Positions 1 to 10,500 of a DNA stretch of 64,000 bases are shown piece after piece. Location: contig NZ_JAEHFJ010000010.1 in NCBI RefSeq assembly GCF_016406085.1, positions 98,948 through 162,947 of the forward strand, read 5' to 3'. The position numbers and the translations under genes are program-made. The first letter of the stretch is position 1; every line of letters begins with the position of its first letter. The stretch comes from Aureibaculum flavum. GTDB lineage: Bacteria > Bacteroidota > Bacteroidia > Flavobacteriales > Flavobacteriaceae. The notes below the pieces were generated by a model that saw only the letters and a list, made by a program, of their open reading frames with translations, ran no database searches and was not told the origin of the DNA.

Positions 1-281
1 GCACAGGTGGGACTCACATGATAATCAGTTAAACGAGTACTTTCAGCGTGTAATTTATCAATGTTTGGGGTTTTAATCCATTTATTTCCTTGAACCGCAA
101 TATCGCCATAACCTTGATCATCGACCATTATGAGAATAACATTTGGTTTGTCTGTTTTTTCTATTTGATTTGCTTCTTTGGATTCCTTGATTTTTGAACA
201 TCCTGAAAATGAAATTGCACTAAACAAAATCAAAATACTACAATAAATAACTCTTATTCTATGAAATGAAATTGTAGGCAT
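1..281 (-). CDS. Sulfatase (S1 family), N-terminal part only, cut by window edge
   Basis: Reading the minus strand from the ATG at 281 gives 93 codons before the window ends. The first 28 residues form a lipoprotein signal with lipobox FSGC (Cys28), so a membrane-anchored periplasmic or surface enzyme is expected. The sequence then shows PNVILIMVDDQGYGD, whose paired Asp residues bind the sulfatase metal, and TPNIDKLHAES. It ends at SPTCA, so Cys93 is the start of the C-x-P-S-R signature whose Cys is converted to formylglycine. The catalytic and C-terminal domains lie outside the window, so substrate class cannot be judged. The gene is the first after operator/promoter A and opens a separate transcription unit running off the left edge. 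Confidence 0.93.
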   Translation of the reverse strand, partial: MPTISFHRIRVIYCSILILFSAISFSGCSKIKESKEANQIEKTDKPNVILIMVDDQGYGDIAVQGNKWIKTPNIDKLHAESTRLTDYHVSPTC

Positions 282-324
282 AGTTTTAAAATCGATGTTT
301 TTTTATCTGTTATTTTATTATTTA

Positions 325-396
325 TAAAATTATAACTATTTCTTCTCATACATGTATAAGATATAGTCCATTTTATATAAATTATTAACGGATTGT
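325..396 (-). promoter_or_regulatory. Operator/promoter A: 21-bp direct repeat plus -7 element
   Basis: On the + strand two half-sites start at 355 (TATAAGATATAGTCCATTT) and 376 (TATAAATTAT), exactly 21 bp apart. On the minus strand a TAATTTTA element (325-332) resembling the Bacteroidota -7 box TAnnTTTG lies 23 bp from the repeat, and the sulfatase ATG is 44 bp beyond it. The same arrangement recurs at sites C, D, E and F. The rest of the 278-bp gap holds only AT-rich sequence that I cannot assign. The likely binder is the HTCS at 54366-58565 (inference). Confidence 0.65.
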
Positions 397-559
397 ATCA
401 TTATTAAGTAAAATAATCGTTGATGAATACTTAATCAAAGTTTAAACTAGCTTTTATTTAATAGTTTCAGGAAATCCTTTCAATAAAACCGACAATCCTT
501 TTTATGTCAGACCAAGGCTTCATTAAGCTATAATGAAATGCTAAAACAGGTTATACAAC

Positions 560-3094
560 TTACTTTCCAATCAATACAATTTCTTCACCAGCTTTTGTTG
601 GAATATCATATAAATAAGATGCTTTTAAAGTAAAATCTTTTAACTGAGCTTTCTCTGAAATAAGAGGTTTTTTAATCTCAGGAATTTGATAAAATGGATT
701 TATATTTAGACCTGTAGCTTTTAAAATGTCATTACCATCTTCTAATTCAAATTCATTATAGGATCTTATACGGCAATTACCTCCTAAGGTTGATTTAATT
801 ACTGCTTTTGTAACTTTTCCATTATTCCATTCTAATGTTACAATTTCAAAACCACCTCTTGCTCTTAATCCTTTTACACTTCCTTCTTTCCAAACATCAG
901 GTAAAGCTGGTATTAACTGAATAGCTCCATCATGACTTTGCAACATCATTTCTGTTAAACCTGATGTAAACCCAAAGTTACCATCGATTTGAAAGGGTGG
1001 ATGTGTATTTAACATATTCGCATTCGTTCCACCCTCCTCATCAGAATCAGGTCTGCCAACTAATCTAATTTGATCACCTATAATTTTATAGGCATGATTA
1101 CCATCTAACAAACGTGCCCATAAATTAATTTTCCAGTTCATCGACCATCCTGTAGATATGTCGCCACGATTAATTAGTACATTTTTGGCAGCTTCAGATA
1201 ATTCTGGAGTTCGATAAGGAGAAATTTGATTAGAAGGAAATAACCCATATAAATGCGAAACATGACGATGAGTATCTTTAGGGTCATCCCAATCATGCAT
1301 CCACTCTTGTAATTGACTGTATTGCCCAATTTGCATAGGAACTAGTTTAGGTAGAACTTCTTCGATTTTATGAATTAGCTCTAAATCATTATCTAATAAT
1401 TTTGCTGCTTCTGCTGTCTTTGTCAACATATCAAAAATCAATTGATTATCAAGAGTAACTCCTGCTGATAAAGAAGATAAAACAGGTTGATTTTTGGGTG
1501 CATTTTCTGGCGACATAGAAGGTGATATTACCAACCATCCATTTTCGGGTTCTGCAATTAAAGAGCTTAAACAGAATTCGGTAGCACCTTTCATTGTTGG
1601 ATAAACCGATTTTAAATATTCTAAATCTCCACTAAAAGCAAATTTTTCCCACAAATGTTGACTTAACCAAGTTCCTCCTGTAGGCCATACACCCCATGAA
1701 CCATCTACCGGCCCTGTAATTCTCCAAATATCAGTATTGTGATGAGCAACCCAACCATCAGCACCATACATATCTTGTGCTGTTTTGCGTCCCGTTAACG
1801 AAATATCTTTTACCAATTCGACAAGTGGTTCGTGCATTTCGGTCAAGTTGGTAACCTCTGCCGGCCAATAATTCATTTGTGTATTAATATTTATGGTATA
1901 GGCACTTTTCCATGAAGGAAGAAGTTCGTTACACCATATTCCTTGTAAGTTTGAAGCTTGACCTCCAGGCTGCGAAGATGAAATTAGAAGGTAACGTCCA
2001 AATTGAAAATATAGAGCAGCCAAAGCTGGATCATTTCCTGCACTAAACTCTTTGATACGAACATCCGTCGAATTCTTAATGGAATCGGTCACACCTAAAT
2101 TAAGGTCAACTCGATTGAAATATTTTTGATAGTCAGCCGAATGATCCTTAAGCATTTCCTCGTAGCTTTTCTTTTCAGCCTTTACAATATATTCTTCTGC
2201 TTTCTGATGTGGATTGACACTGATATCCTTATAATTTTTAAAATTGGTAGCTATAGAAACGTAAAGTAAAGCACTGTTCGCACCTTTAACAGTAAGCGTT
2301 GTATCGTTCGATGTGAGCGTTCCTCCTTCAGGAACAATTTTCAGTCTAGATTCAAATTCAACCTGCCCTTTAATTGGTTTTCCATTTTTGATTCTTTCAC
2401 TTAAATGATCACTACTGAATCCAGTCATTTTTAACACTTGATTGTTTTCGGTAGCAACTGTAACCTTTGAAGGAGATGGTCTGTCCATATGGGCCGTGAA
2501 ATTAATTTCAGCATTTTTACTTGCAGTCAATTTAATTACAATTACATGATCTGTAAACGAAGTAAAAATTACTCTTTGAAAGTCAACACCATCAACAGAA
2601 TATGATGTTTTGTTTACAGCATTTTCTATATCGAGTTCACGATAGTAGTTTGAGTATTTATCATGGTCTAAGAAATCTAGTCGTAAATTACCAACAGTCT
2701 CATAAGGCATTCCATCAGAAATTTTAGTGACAAAATCAGAATTTGCTATAGTTAGTGCTTCTTCAGCTTTGCCATTAAATAGATCATTTCGAATTTGTGA
2801 TAATGTTGCTTTAGCTTTTGGATTATCATTTCTATTAGGTCCACCCGCCCAAAGTGTGCTCTCATTTAATTGAATGTTTTCGTGTTCCGGAATTCCAAAA
2901 ACCATAGCTCCTAGACGTCCATTACCTATTGGTAATGCTTCATTCCAATTGGTTGCAGGAGCATTATACCAAAGAACCAAAGCATCCTTATTAAGGTCCT
3001 TTTCCTTACCTTTTTCTTCGTCTTGAGGTTTACAACTTATCAACCCTAATATTGCTATAACAATTATTTTTAATAGGTAATTCTTTTGATTCAT
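560..3094 (-). CDS. Alpha-L-fucosidase, glycoside hydrolase family 95
   Basis: The 844-residue lipoprotein begins at the ATG at 3094. The frame extends to a TTG at 3139, but the ATG gives a clean signal ending in lipobox LISC. GH95 hallmarks are seen: [27 protein letters not shown] near the N-terminus, [23 protein letters not shown] near residue 405 (the Asn pair of this family), SPENAP near 530, [14 protein letters not shown] near 610 and [15 protein letters not shown] near 703, which carries the conserved Asp. Length fits the family (750-850). Known GH95 enzymes remove L-fucose, or L-galactose, by inversion. It is the last gene of the run that starts at 17318 and follows the GH39 gene after a 120-bp gap. 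Activity on a sulfated, fucose-rich glycan is inferred. Confidence 0.92.
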   Translation of the reverse strand: MNQKNYLLKIIVIAILGLISCKPQDEEKGKEKDLNKDALVLWYNAPATNWNEALPIGNGRLGAMVFGIPEHENIQLNESTLWAGGPNRNDNPKAKATLSQIRNDLFNGKAEEALTIANSDFVTKISDGMPYETVGNLRLDFLDHDKYSNYYRELDIENAVNKTSYSVDGVDFQRVIFTSFTDHVIVIKLTASKNAEINFTAHMDRPSPSKVTVATENNQVLKMTGFSSDHLSERIKNGKPIKGQVEFESRLKIVPEGGTLTSNDTTLTVKGANSALLYVSIATNFKNYKDISVNPHQKAEEYIVKAEKKSYEEMLKDHSADYQKYFNRVDLNLGVTDSIKNSTDVRIKEFSAGNDPALAALYFQFGRYLLISSSQPGGQASNLQGIWCNELLPSWKSAYTININTQMNYWPAEVTNLTEMHEPLVELVKDISLTGRKTAQDMYGADGWVAHHNTDIWRITGPVDGSWGVWPTGGTWLSQHLWEKFAFSGDLEYLKSVYPTMKGATEFCLSSLIAEPENGWLVISPSMSPENAPKNQPVLSSLSAGVTLDNQLIFDMLTKTAEAAKLLDNDLELIHKIEEVLPKLVPMQIGQYSQLQEWMHDWDDPKDTHRHVSHLYGLFPSNQISPYRTPELSEAAKNVLINRGDISTGWSMNWKINLWARLLDGNHAYKIIGDQIRLVGRPDSDEEGGTNANMLNTHPPFQIDGNFGFTSGLTEMMLQSHDGAIQLIPALPDVWKEGSVKGLRARGGFEIVTLEWNNGKVTKAVIKSTLGGNCRIRSYNEFELEDGNDILKATGLNINPFYQIPEIKKPLISEKAQLKDFTLKASYLYDIPTKAGEEIVLIGK

Positions 3095-3214
3095 TTTTAA
3101 ATTTTTGGTTACTTTTTTTTCTAAATTAATTGTTAGCAATAATAACCATTTGTTGAATTTATTATGGTAAGGTTTTTTTAAATATTTTTATTCCCTGTAA
3201 TTTGTATGGTTTAT

Positions 3215-4852
3215 TTAATTTACCTGCTCTATTAAAACCAAACTCCAAGGGGTTAATTGACGTTTAATAACAACCTTACCTTTCTTATCTGCCATAAACA
3301 GCTCTGTCTTTAAGTTTTCTGCATAGTGCTTCATTACTTTGATTTGTTCTCGAGTAGGAGGTTCTGGTTTCCCCATACCCTCCCAATATTTATAAATGTT
3401 ACCACTTTCGGCGTCCAGAACCTCTACTTTAAACATCACACCTGGCTTTAAATCTGAAATGGTAAAATTTAACTGACGACTTTCTCCATTTTCATACTGA
3501 TCTATTTTCTTGATACTTGCGGGCACCGCTTTGTAATGATCTTCAGGATAGTTGTAGGCCAATGCGACTACTTTACCATTGCTTGACTTCTTACTTACAA
3601 ACAGATAATCATTTTTATAAAGCTTTTGATCTCCTAATTGGTGTAACATACGGTATGCATGATATGTAGGCTTAACTAAGCCTTGATAGTTTATCATACC
3701 AAAACCACCGTGAAAGATACTCTCTGCTCCTCCTTTTTCTTCAAAAATATCCGTAAATGTCCAAAAGGCTAAGGAATTTGCTAGCCCAATACAATCTAAG
3801 TTCACTTTAGCAACGTAGGCTGCTGGTGGTAAAAAATCGTGCATTGCATCTCTACTATTTGGGCTGGTATTCCACTCTGTTAAATGTATTTCTGCATTTG
3901 GATATGCACTTTTCTTAATCACTCCATTTAACCATTCCATATCTGTTTTGGTTGAATTTACATTCCTTGAAAAATCTTTGCCTTTACCCGTTTGTGGATT
4001 AAAAGGATAATCTGTAGGATATGGATGTGTAGACACAAAATCTACAGGAAGCTTTTCTTTTTCGCAGTAGGTTAAGAAATCTTCTATCCATACCCCTTTC
4101 CATTCTAAATCATTTATATTATCGGCGGTAAATGTTATAAGATCACCATCTCTGCTTTCCACTTCCCCATCATAACGCTCATCGGCCACAAAGTTACTAC
4201 TTGAAGGTCCTCCAACTTTTAAGCGATTATCTACCGATTTTACCGCCAAAACAGATTGCTTGTACAACTCGAAATATTCTGATTTTGTACCATCGAAAAA
4301 ACCATAATAAAGGTTAGGCTCATTCCAAACTTCAAAATACCATGTAAGCACTTCGTCAACTCCATAACGATCTACACAATGCTGCGTAAAGGCTTTAATA
4401 AGGTTGTGCCATTCACCAAATTTAGATTCATCTGGTGTAATATTAGCCTTCCACCAAAATTGCGTTTTGCTATTTTCTGCAGCTAAAGATGTTGGAAAAA
4501 AAGCTAATTCAACAAAAGGTTTTACATTCAAATCTAGCATTCTGTCAAATAAGTCATCAATGTATTGCCAATTGTAGGTGTATTTTCCATCCTTTTCAAA
4601 TACTGGGAACATATCGTCATGAAAAATGCCATGGAATCGCACGAATTCGAATCCACAATTTTCCTGCACCATTTCTAATTGCTCCAACCAACCCGCACGT
4701 AAGCCTTCATTGGCACGACCAGCACCTACACTTTTACTCCAAAAATGTTCAAACTTTTCGCCTTTAGTGGTTGCTTTAACATGGACTTGTTCTTGAGAAA
4801 AACCAATAAGTACCATTAAGGTCAAAAATCCTGTCATTATTATTTTTTTCAT
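3215..4852 (-). CDS. Glycoside hydrolase family 39 (beta-xylosidase-like)
   Basis: 545 residues with an N-terminal signal peptide ending near GFSQ, so exported. The TIM barrel carries the GH39 signatures: RFHGIFHDDM, the acid/base Glu in EVWNEPNLYYGFF near residue 177, THPYPTDYPF, and the nucleophile Glu in IHLTEWNTSPNSRD near residue 324. The C-terminal beta-sandwich ends WSLVLIEQ. GH39 contains beta-xylosidases and alpha-L-iduronidases, and members also act in ulvan and other algal-glycan loci. Xylose is therefore the first guess, but an uronic or deoxy-sugar substrate is possible. It lies 30 bp after the GH43 gene in the same operon. Family assignment is firm, specificity open. Confidence 0.9.
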   Translation of the reverse strand: MKKIIMTGFLTLMVLIGFSQEQVHVKATTKGEKFEHFWSKSVGAGRANEGLRAGWLEQLEMVQENCGFEFVRFHGIFHDDMFPVFEKDGKYTYNWQYIDDLFDRMLDLNVKPFVELAFFPTSLAAENSKTQFWWKANITPDESKFGEWHNLIKAFTQHCVDRYGVDEVLTWYFEVWNEPNLYYGFFDGTKSEYFELYKQSVLAVKSVDNRLKVGGPSSSNFVADERYDGEVESRDGDLITFTADNINDLEWKGVWIEDFLTYCEKEKLPVDFVSTHPYPTDYPFNPQTGKGKDFSRNVNSTKTDMEWLNGVIKKSAYPNAEIHLTEWNTSPNSRDAMHDFLPPAAYVAKVNLDCIGLANSLAFWTFTDIFEEKGGAESIFHGGFGMINYQGLVKPTYHAYRMLHQLGDQKLYKNDYLFVSKKSSNGKVVALAYNYPEDHYKAVPASIKKIDQYENGESRQLNFTISDLKPGVMFKVEVLDAESGNIYKYWEGMGKPEPPTREQIKVMKHYAENLKTELFMADKKGKVVIKRQLTPWSLVLIEQVN

Positions 4853-4881
4853 ATCAATATTAATTTTAAGTGTATAAGGTC

Positions 4882-6234
4882 TTAATTTTTGTCTTCAAAA
4901 ACTTGTTCTAGTTTTATATAATCTATTGCTAATTCACCTTTTGAAGGTTTCCAATCTCTTTTAAATATCCGCACCAAATTATCTCCAGCTTTTAATTCAA
5001 CAATTCCAAAATCAATTTCTGTAAACTCTTTAGATTGCGGAAAAACGAATTCACTGTATTTATAGCTATTAATCAATATATCATGATTTGATTCTCCGTC
5101 AGGAGAAGCATATCCTACTATAAAACGATATTTTGCGGGTTTGGCAACCTGTGCCAACATAGAAACGTGGTCATATGGATTGTCAAAGTTTGTTACATAT
5201 CCTTTACCACTGTATCCTTTTATCCATGTATCAACAATCACATTGTATAATTCACCACCGGCAGCAAAGCCATTTTCAGCTTCTAAAAGCAGGGTTGTTT
5301 TAGTGCGTTTTGCATTTCCTAAACCTTCCTTTGATGGTACAATTGGTTTAATATCTCCCTTTTTATCGTAGTGTAAATAATCGGCCATCACACTACGAGT
5401 TTCACTTAAACCACCTGATAACCATGCACTGTGATAAAACATGATATCCTTTCCTTTAAAAGTAACCGTACCTCCGTGATTGGTACCACTCTGACCTTCA
5501 AAATCATCAATAAAATTACCTTTAAATTCGTAAGGTCCTAAGGGTTTATCCGCCACACCATAGAACATTTTTTCTGGCCAACGCCTCGGTGTTAACCCAG
5601 GATAAGTTAAATAATATGTATCCTCTTTTTTATGTACCCAAGGCCCCTCAAAAACATATGTTAATTGCGAGGTTAAATCTACATAGGTCTCTGGTTTAAT
5701 GGACATAAGGTCCTCATTTAACTCTGCAGCAAAACATTTACGATCATGGCCCCAAAACAAATAGGGAATTCCATCATCAATAAAAAGAGCAGGATCTTGA
5801 CCAAATTCCACCCCTTTAACATACCCCAAATCTGTAAACGGTCCTTCTGGATTATCGCTACGTGCAATACCCGTTCTAAAAAGTCCAATTCCAGCTTCTT
5901 TCATACAATAAATGAGATAATATTTACCTCTATAAAATGCAGCATCAATTGCCCATGCATGACTCTCTGCCCATTTTACATTTTCTAAATGTAAAATACG
6001 CCCATGATCTGTCCAATTAACCATATCGGTAGTTGAAAAGGCGTGGTAACCCGTCATTCCATAATGGTTATTAGACCCTGGTTCATCATGACTGGTATAT
6101 ACCCAAAGTTTATTCGGATCGTCTGGCCAAACATGTGGTGATGGATCTGCGGTAAAAACGTGTGTAAAAACAGGGTTTTGAGCACTCAAACCCATTGAAG
6201 TAATTGCTACGATTAAAAATAAGATATGTTTCAT
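4882..6234 (-). CDS. Glycoside hydrolase family 43 with C-terminal CBM6/35-like domain
   Basis: 450 residues with a signal peptide ending about residue 18. A five-bladed propeller occupies about residues 22-310. Asp30 in FTADPSPHVWPDD is the expected general base, the Asp in WAIDAAFY (about 95) the pKa modulator, and the Glu in VFEGPWVHKK (about 194) the general acid. The GTNHGGTVTF segment is typical of GH43. From about residue 315 a beta-sandwich begins with LLLEAENG and ends LAIDYIKLEQVF, the pattern of CBM6/CBM35 modules. GH43 enzymes act on arabinofuranose, xylose or galactose linkages. The gene sits between the beta-helix lipoprotein and GH39 with gaps of about 50 and 30 bp, so co-transcription is likely. 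Confidence 0.9.
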   Translation of the reverse strand: MKHILFLIVAITSMGLSAQNPVFTHVFTADPSPHVWPDDPNKLWVYTSHDEPGSNNHYGMTGYHAFSTTDMVNWTDHGRILHLENVKWAESHAWAIDAAFYRGKYYLIYCMKEAGIGLFRTGIARSDNPEGPFTDLGYVKGVEFGQDPALFIDDGIPYLFWGHDRKCFAAELNEDLMSIKPETYVDLTSQLTYVFEGPWVHKKEDTYYLTYPGLTPRRWPEKMFYGVADKPLGPYEFKGNFIDDFEGQSGTNHGGTVTFKGKDIMFYHSAWLSGGLSETRSVMADYLHYDKKGDIKPIVPSKEGLGNAKRTKTTLLLEAENGFAAGGELYNVIVDTWIKGYSGKGYVTNFDNPYDHVSMLAQVAKPAKYRFIVGYASPDGESNHDILINSYKYSEFVFPQSKEFTEIDFGIVELKAGDNLVRIFKRDWKPSKGELAIDYIKLEQVFEDKN

Positions 6235-6285
6235 TTTACTTGTTAATAATTTTAAAAAAAATAGGCCTATTTTTTCAATGTAAAA

Positions 6286-7692
6286 CTAACGCTTAGTGCG
6301 GTTGCTTTTATTTACTACATTTTCTGAATTGTTAGCTTCACGTACTTTACCAACACTCTTTAATTCCAAATTCTCTGTTCCACTAAAAGTGATCACTTCT
6401 GTTGAGGTTTCATTATCTAATTTGATATTTGTAGCATGCATTGTTGCGTTTTCGTTATAATTACCATAACCTTCCCATACAGACAACTTAATCGCCATAC
6501 TTTCTGGAATATATTCCGAAGCTTTTGTTTTGATAACCACAACATGTCCTGTTCCATTTATTTTCGCGAGCAAACTATTAGCTCTTCCATTTCTACTGTC
6601 TAAAATGTTCATTTCTACGTGTGCATTTTTAGCATTGGTATAAGGAATACAAAACGCTTCTCCATATTTAGCATCAGCACTACAATTTATTAAAACATCT
6701 TCGTTTCCAACATTATAGCCTGTGGCTACACAGTCACGTACCACACAGTCAATGACTTTGTCACCAGAAGTACTCAAACCTGTACATATTCCTCTTCGCA
6801 TTTGTGTAACCGTACAGTTTTTAACGGTGGTGTTTATGGTTTTATGCCCCTGATAATCTGGGTACATACGTATGCCATCCTCACTAAGAGATATGATTTC
6901 TCCTGGCATAATTTTACCATCTTCGGCAACTATGGTGCCTTCTATATAATTACCCTTACCCGCATAAAAATTTTTATCGAAACCATACCCTGAACTTTCG
7001 GCAAGCATAGCGTCTGTAGTTCGAAGTAATCCATCTACCTGACAGTCTTCAATCAAAGTGTCTTCTGCCCCCTGTAAAAAAATAGCATGCCCCATGGCTC
7101 TCATATGAACTTTACAACCAAGTAATTTAACGTTCTTTGCAGGATACCCAATTCGAATGCCGTTCATCTTCCGTACATCATTCCCGCCTAGTCCATATAA
7201 ATAGCCATATCCCCAAGGACTTGAACCTGTTGTCCGCAGCTCAACATCTTTTAGTGTTACATTCTCTCCTACGATATTAAAAATTTTATTTTTACTTTGA
7301 CGGCCCGGAGTATCTCCATACGTCTCAATATATAAACCTTCAAGGGTTACGTGATTACCAGAAATTTCTATAGCACAGTACATACTATTACCATCATCAC
7401 TTTTCATTAAATCAGTACGACTAAACAGCTTCGTATCTACCATAAATCTTGCACCTCTTAAATCATAATAGGAATTATTACTTGTAATTTCAATAAATCT
7501 AATTTTTTGAGCATCATCAATTTGATAATTTCCTTCTTGGAGCTTGACATGTACATTATCCTGATCCAGATACTTTTTAAATTCGGATAGGGTGTTTACC
7601 TCAATAAGTGTTTTCTGATTGTCTGTTGATTGTGCTCGGCACGAAAAAAATAATACAAAAACAGTAAGTATAATAAGCACTTGTTTATTCAT
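6286..7692 (-). CDS. Right-handed beta-helix lipoprotein of unknown activity
   Basis: 468 residues with a lipoprotein signal (lipobox LFFSC near residue 18). The body is a run of short beta-helix coils, visible in segments such as ISGNHVTLEGLYIET, ENVTLKDVELRTTG, KNVKLLGCKVHMR, AEDTLIEDCQVDG and INTTVKNCTVTQ. Such helices occur in polysaccharide lyases (PL1, 3, 6, 9), in GH28-type hydrolases and in epimerases. I could not match it to a named family and see no decisive catalytic motif. Its position between GH31 and GH43 suggests action on the same glycan. It could be a lyase, a hydrolase or a binding protein. Confidence 0.72.
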   Translation of the reverse strand: MNKQVLIILTVFVLFFSCRAQSTDNQKTLIEVNTLSEFKKYLDQDNVHVKLQEGNYQIDDAQKIRFIEITSNNSYYDLRGARFMVDTKLFSRTDLMKSDDGNSMYCAIEISGNHVTLEGLYIETYGDTPGRQSKNKIFNIVGENVTLKDVELRTTGSSPWGYGYLYGLGGNDVRKMNGIRIGYPAKNVKLLGCKVHMRAMGHAIFLQGAEDTLIEDCQVDGLLRTTDAMLAESSGYGFDKNFYAGKGNYIEGTIVAEDGKIMPGEIISLSEDGIRMYPDYQGHKTINTTVKNCTVTQMRRGICTGLSTSGDKVIDCVVRDCVATGYNVGNEDVLINCSADAKYGEAFCIPYTNAKNAHVEMNILDSRNGRANSLLAKINGTGHVVVIKTKASEYIPESMAIKLSVWEGYGNYNENATMHATNIKLDNETSTEVITFSGTENLELKSVGKVREANNSENVVNKSNRTKR

Positions 7693-7827
7693 TTTTTATG
7701 TTTTTTATTTATAATATACATTCTTTACAGACTTGTTTGAGGCTACATGTTTGTCCTCAACCTTTTTACCATCATTAACAGTTTTACCTTAGATATAAGC
7801 ACGAATGCTGACTACACCGGTAGGTAA

Positions 7828-10485
7828 TTAAAATTTCACTTCGATTTCTGTTCCATTAAAAACAACTTGTTCCGTTTTTTTATTATTAATAATTTCAACC
7901 GTAAAATTCATTGGAGATTCTTTAAACTTTATATAGTCTCCATTTCCTTTTGAAATTTTTAATATTTTGTTTACTTCTGAATAAGAGAATTTAATTTCTG
8001 AAAACTCACCTTTTTCATAATCATAAGATTCATTATCATCCATGTATAAAGTAAACATTGCATCTTTACCCGGATATATTGTTATTTTTACTGGCTCGTC
8101 TGTTTTCTCGGTTGCATATTGTACTTTTGGCCCCATAGGAATAATGCTTCCTGCCTTTACAAACATTGGTGTTTCATTAAGGTCTGCTTTTATAGTGATT
8201 TCTTTTCCTCCATCAATTTTCTCATTTGTCCAATAGTTGTACCACTCCCCTTCCGGAAAATACATCTCCATTTCACGACTTTGATATTCTGTAACAAAAC
8301 CCACCATAAAAGACTCTCCGAAAAACAACTGATCCTTAATATCCCAAGTCTTTTTATCATTTGGGTAGTGATACGCTAACGGACTCATCAATTGCTTACT
8401 ATTATTAGTAATTTGCCATGCTTGTGAGTAGATATATGGCATTAATTGATATCGTAAATCGATAAATTTACGTGCTGTACTTTCAAAAGCATCATTATAT
8501 CTCCAAATTTCTGTTTCAGATACATATCCATGTATTCTAAAAATGGGACTAAAGGTTCCAAACTGAAACCAACGCGTTAGTAACTCAATATATTCAGGAT
8601 TGCTATATTGGTTATCAAACTGTGGATTAATAGATTTCGAATCTCTAAAAAACCCACCTATATCATGTGTCCAATAAGGTATTCCCGCCATAGTGAAGTT
8701 TAGGCCAGCAGCAATTTGTTCTGAAAATTGCTCCCAAGATGCTTCTACATCACCCGACCAAGAAGTTGCTCCATAACGTTGTTGACCTGCATAAGCAGAT
8801 CGCGTTAGGTTAAACACACGCTCGTTCGGAAATTCTTCTCTACGTCCTTCATACATTACTCTAGTTACCTCAAGTGAATACGGATTTTGAACTTCAGCGT
8901 AGGGCCCAACAGCTGTATTCACTTTATTATCTCTAACTCCTTCTGGTTCTGTTCCATCCAACCAAATAGAGCTTACCCCTTTATGAAACATAGAATCACT
9001 TAACATGCGATAAAATCGTTCACCAACACCTTTATCGTATATATCTACGTAGTTACTACTTTTTATTTTTGTAAGATGATATCTTTCTTCAAGAGGTTCA
9101 TTTTTTACCTCTGGCCATACAGAAACCATAAGTTTAAGGTTTAAGCTTTTTAGTTCTTCTGCCATGCCTTCAGGGTTCGGATATTTAGCCCTATCCCACT
9201 CTGGTCCCTTCGTTCCCTTTGGCCAATAAAACCAATCTTGTACAATATTATCAAAAGGAATATTTCTTTTACGCATTTCACGAGCATTTTTCAATAACTC
9301 TTCTTGATTATGGTAGCGTTCACGACATTGCCAAAAACCATAAGCACTCTTAGCAAACAGTGGTGCTTTTCCTGTTAAGTTTTGATATTGAGAAATTACT
9401 TCTTCTGGGTTGTGACCACTTACAAGGTAATAATCTATAGCATTTCCTGTTGTGCTGCTAAATACTGTTTTGTTATAATCTGGCTCATTATAAAATAATT
9501 TTCCAGGAATTTTAGCTCCTGTATTTTGAAAAATCACTTCATATTCCTTACCCGCTTCTAAATATTTTTTTCCTGAATATCTTCTAGGCATCCATATGGT
9601 AGAATAATTGATAATATCGTCTCCAGCTATGGTCACCATAATTTCCCCTCGCATACGACCATTATTATCACTCAGTGCCAAAAAAGTATATTCTCCTGTT
9701 TTAGTTGGTCTAAAAATAGTTTCACGAATGTTTTTTGCTGTCTTTTCTTTTATAATATGTGCTGCCACATCTTCTTTTTCATCTTCTACGGGCACAACGT
9801 CATCTTCTGTTTTACCGGCAACTTCGGCTATAGAAGTAAACTCAATCTCATTTTGAGAATGGTTAAAATCTGTGAGACTATAATTGTTCCAATAAATACC
9901 ATATCCCTTGGTAGAAACCAAAAAAGGAATGGCTATTTCTTGATTGTATTGCTGTAAACGAATAGGCACATTTTTCCAATTCATAATTCCACTTTGAAAC
10001 TGACCTAATCCATAAAGTCCTTCATCACCGGCATTAAAACCTTGAGAAACGGTATGCACATCTTCTTTCTTAGATTTTATAAAGGTAAATTCCTTTGTTT
10101 CCGCTAATAATTTTTTGCTGTCTTTAGTTTCGTATTCAATAATTCCATCACTATTTACAATTACTTTCATTTTATTTGTTGAAATAGTGATTTGATCAGC
10201 CATTTCATCCAATTTCCAATCTACATCTACAGGCTCTAGAATGGTAACATAATTTGGTATTGTTGAAAGTTTACTGCCAGTAATCATTTTATGAACATGA
10301 ATTATAGCATCATCAACAATTTCAATTTTTATGACAAGACTATCTTGATGAATAACTACTGCATGATCCGATTTTTCTAGGCTATATTTATATTTTGAAG
10401 TACAGCCATACACTGTAAAAATTAACAGCAGCAATGAATATTTAAGTTTAAATACTAAATTAAAAAACTCATTTTTTTTGATCAT
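7828..10485 (-). CDS. Glycoside hydrolase family 31 with inserted PA14-like domain
   Basis: 885-residue lipoprotein (lipobox VYGC). An N-terminal GH31 sandwich is interrupted by a PA14-like insert at about 228-325 (ETIFRPTKTGEYTFLALSDNNGRMR). Then comes the barrel with AYGFWQCRERY, IVQDWFYWPKGT, the nucleophile Asp in SIWLDGTEPEG (about 509) and the acid/base Asp in WSGDVEASWE (about 578), followed by GIPYWTHDIGGFF. PA14 insertion is common among GH31 alpha-xylosidases and related enzymes, where it helps position large substrates. Members cleave alpha-glucose, alpha-xylose or alpha-galactose. It follows the sulfatase gene by 15 bp, suggesting translation from one message. Which alpha-linked sugar it removes cannot be read from the sequence. 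Confidence 0.92.
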   Translation of the reverse strand: MIKKNEFFNLVFKLKYSLLLLIFTVYGCTSKYKYSLEKSDHAVVIHQDSLVIKIEIVDDAIIHVHKMITGSKLSTIPNYVTILEPVDVDWKLDEMADQITISTNKMKVIVNSDGIIEYETKDSKKLLAETKEFTFIKSKKEDVHTVSQGFNAGDEGLYGLGQFQSGIMNWKNVPIRLQQYNQEIAIPFLVSTKGYGIYWNNYSLTDFNHSQNEIEFTSIAEVAGKTEDDVVPVEDEKEDVAAHIIKEKTAKNIRETIFRPTKTGEYTFLALSDNNGRMRGEIMVTIAGDDIINYSTIWMPRRYSGKKYLEAGKEYEVIFQNTGAKIPGKLFYNEPDYNKTVFSSTTGNAIDYYLVSGHNPEEVISQYQNLTGKAPLFAKSAYGFWQCRERYHNQEELLKNAREMRKRNIPFDNIVQDWFYWPKGTKGPEWDRAKYPNPEGMAEELKSLNLKLMVSVWPEVKNEPLEERYHLTKIKSSNYVDIYDKGVGERFYRMLSDSMFHKGVSSIWLDGTEPEGVRDNKVNTAVGPYAEVQNPYSLEVTRVMYEGRREEFPNERVFNLTRSAYAGQQRYGATSWSGDVEASWEQFSEQIAAGLNFTMAGIPYWTHDIGGFFRDSKSINPQFDNQYSNPEYIELLTRWFQFGTFSPIFRIHGYVSETEIWRYNDAFESTARKFIDLRYQLMPYIYSQAWQITNNSKQLMSPLAYHYPNDKKTWDIKDQLFFGESFMVGFVTEYQSREMEMYFPEGEWYNYWTNEKIDGGKEITIKADLNETPMFVKAGSIIPMGPKVQYATEKTDEPVKITIYPGKDAMFTLYMDDNESYDYEKGEFSEIKFSYSEVNKILKISKGNGDYIKFKESPMNFTVEIINNKKTEQVVFNGTEIEVKF

Positions 10486-10500
10486 AATTTTGTGATTGTT

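Noticed and set aside
7710..7730. TATAATATACATTC in the gap before the beta-helix gene as a sixth operator
   Set aside because: There is no second half-site at 21 bp on either side, and no -7 element at the usual 22 bp.
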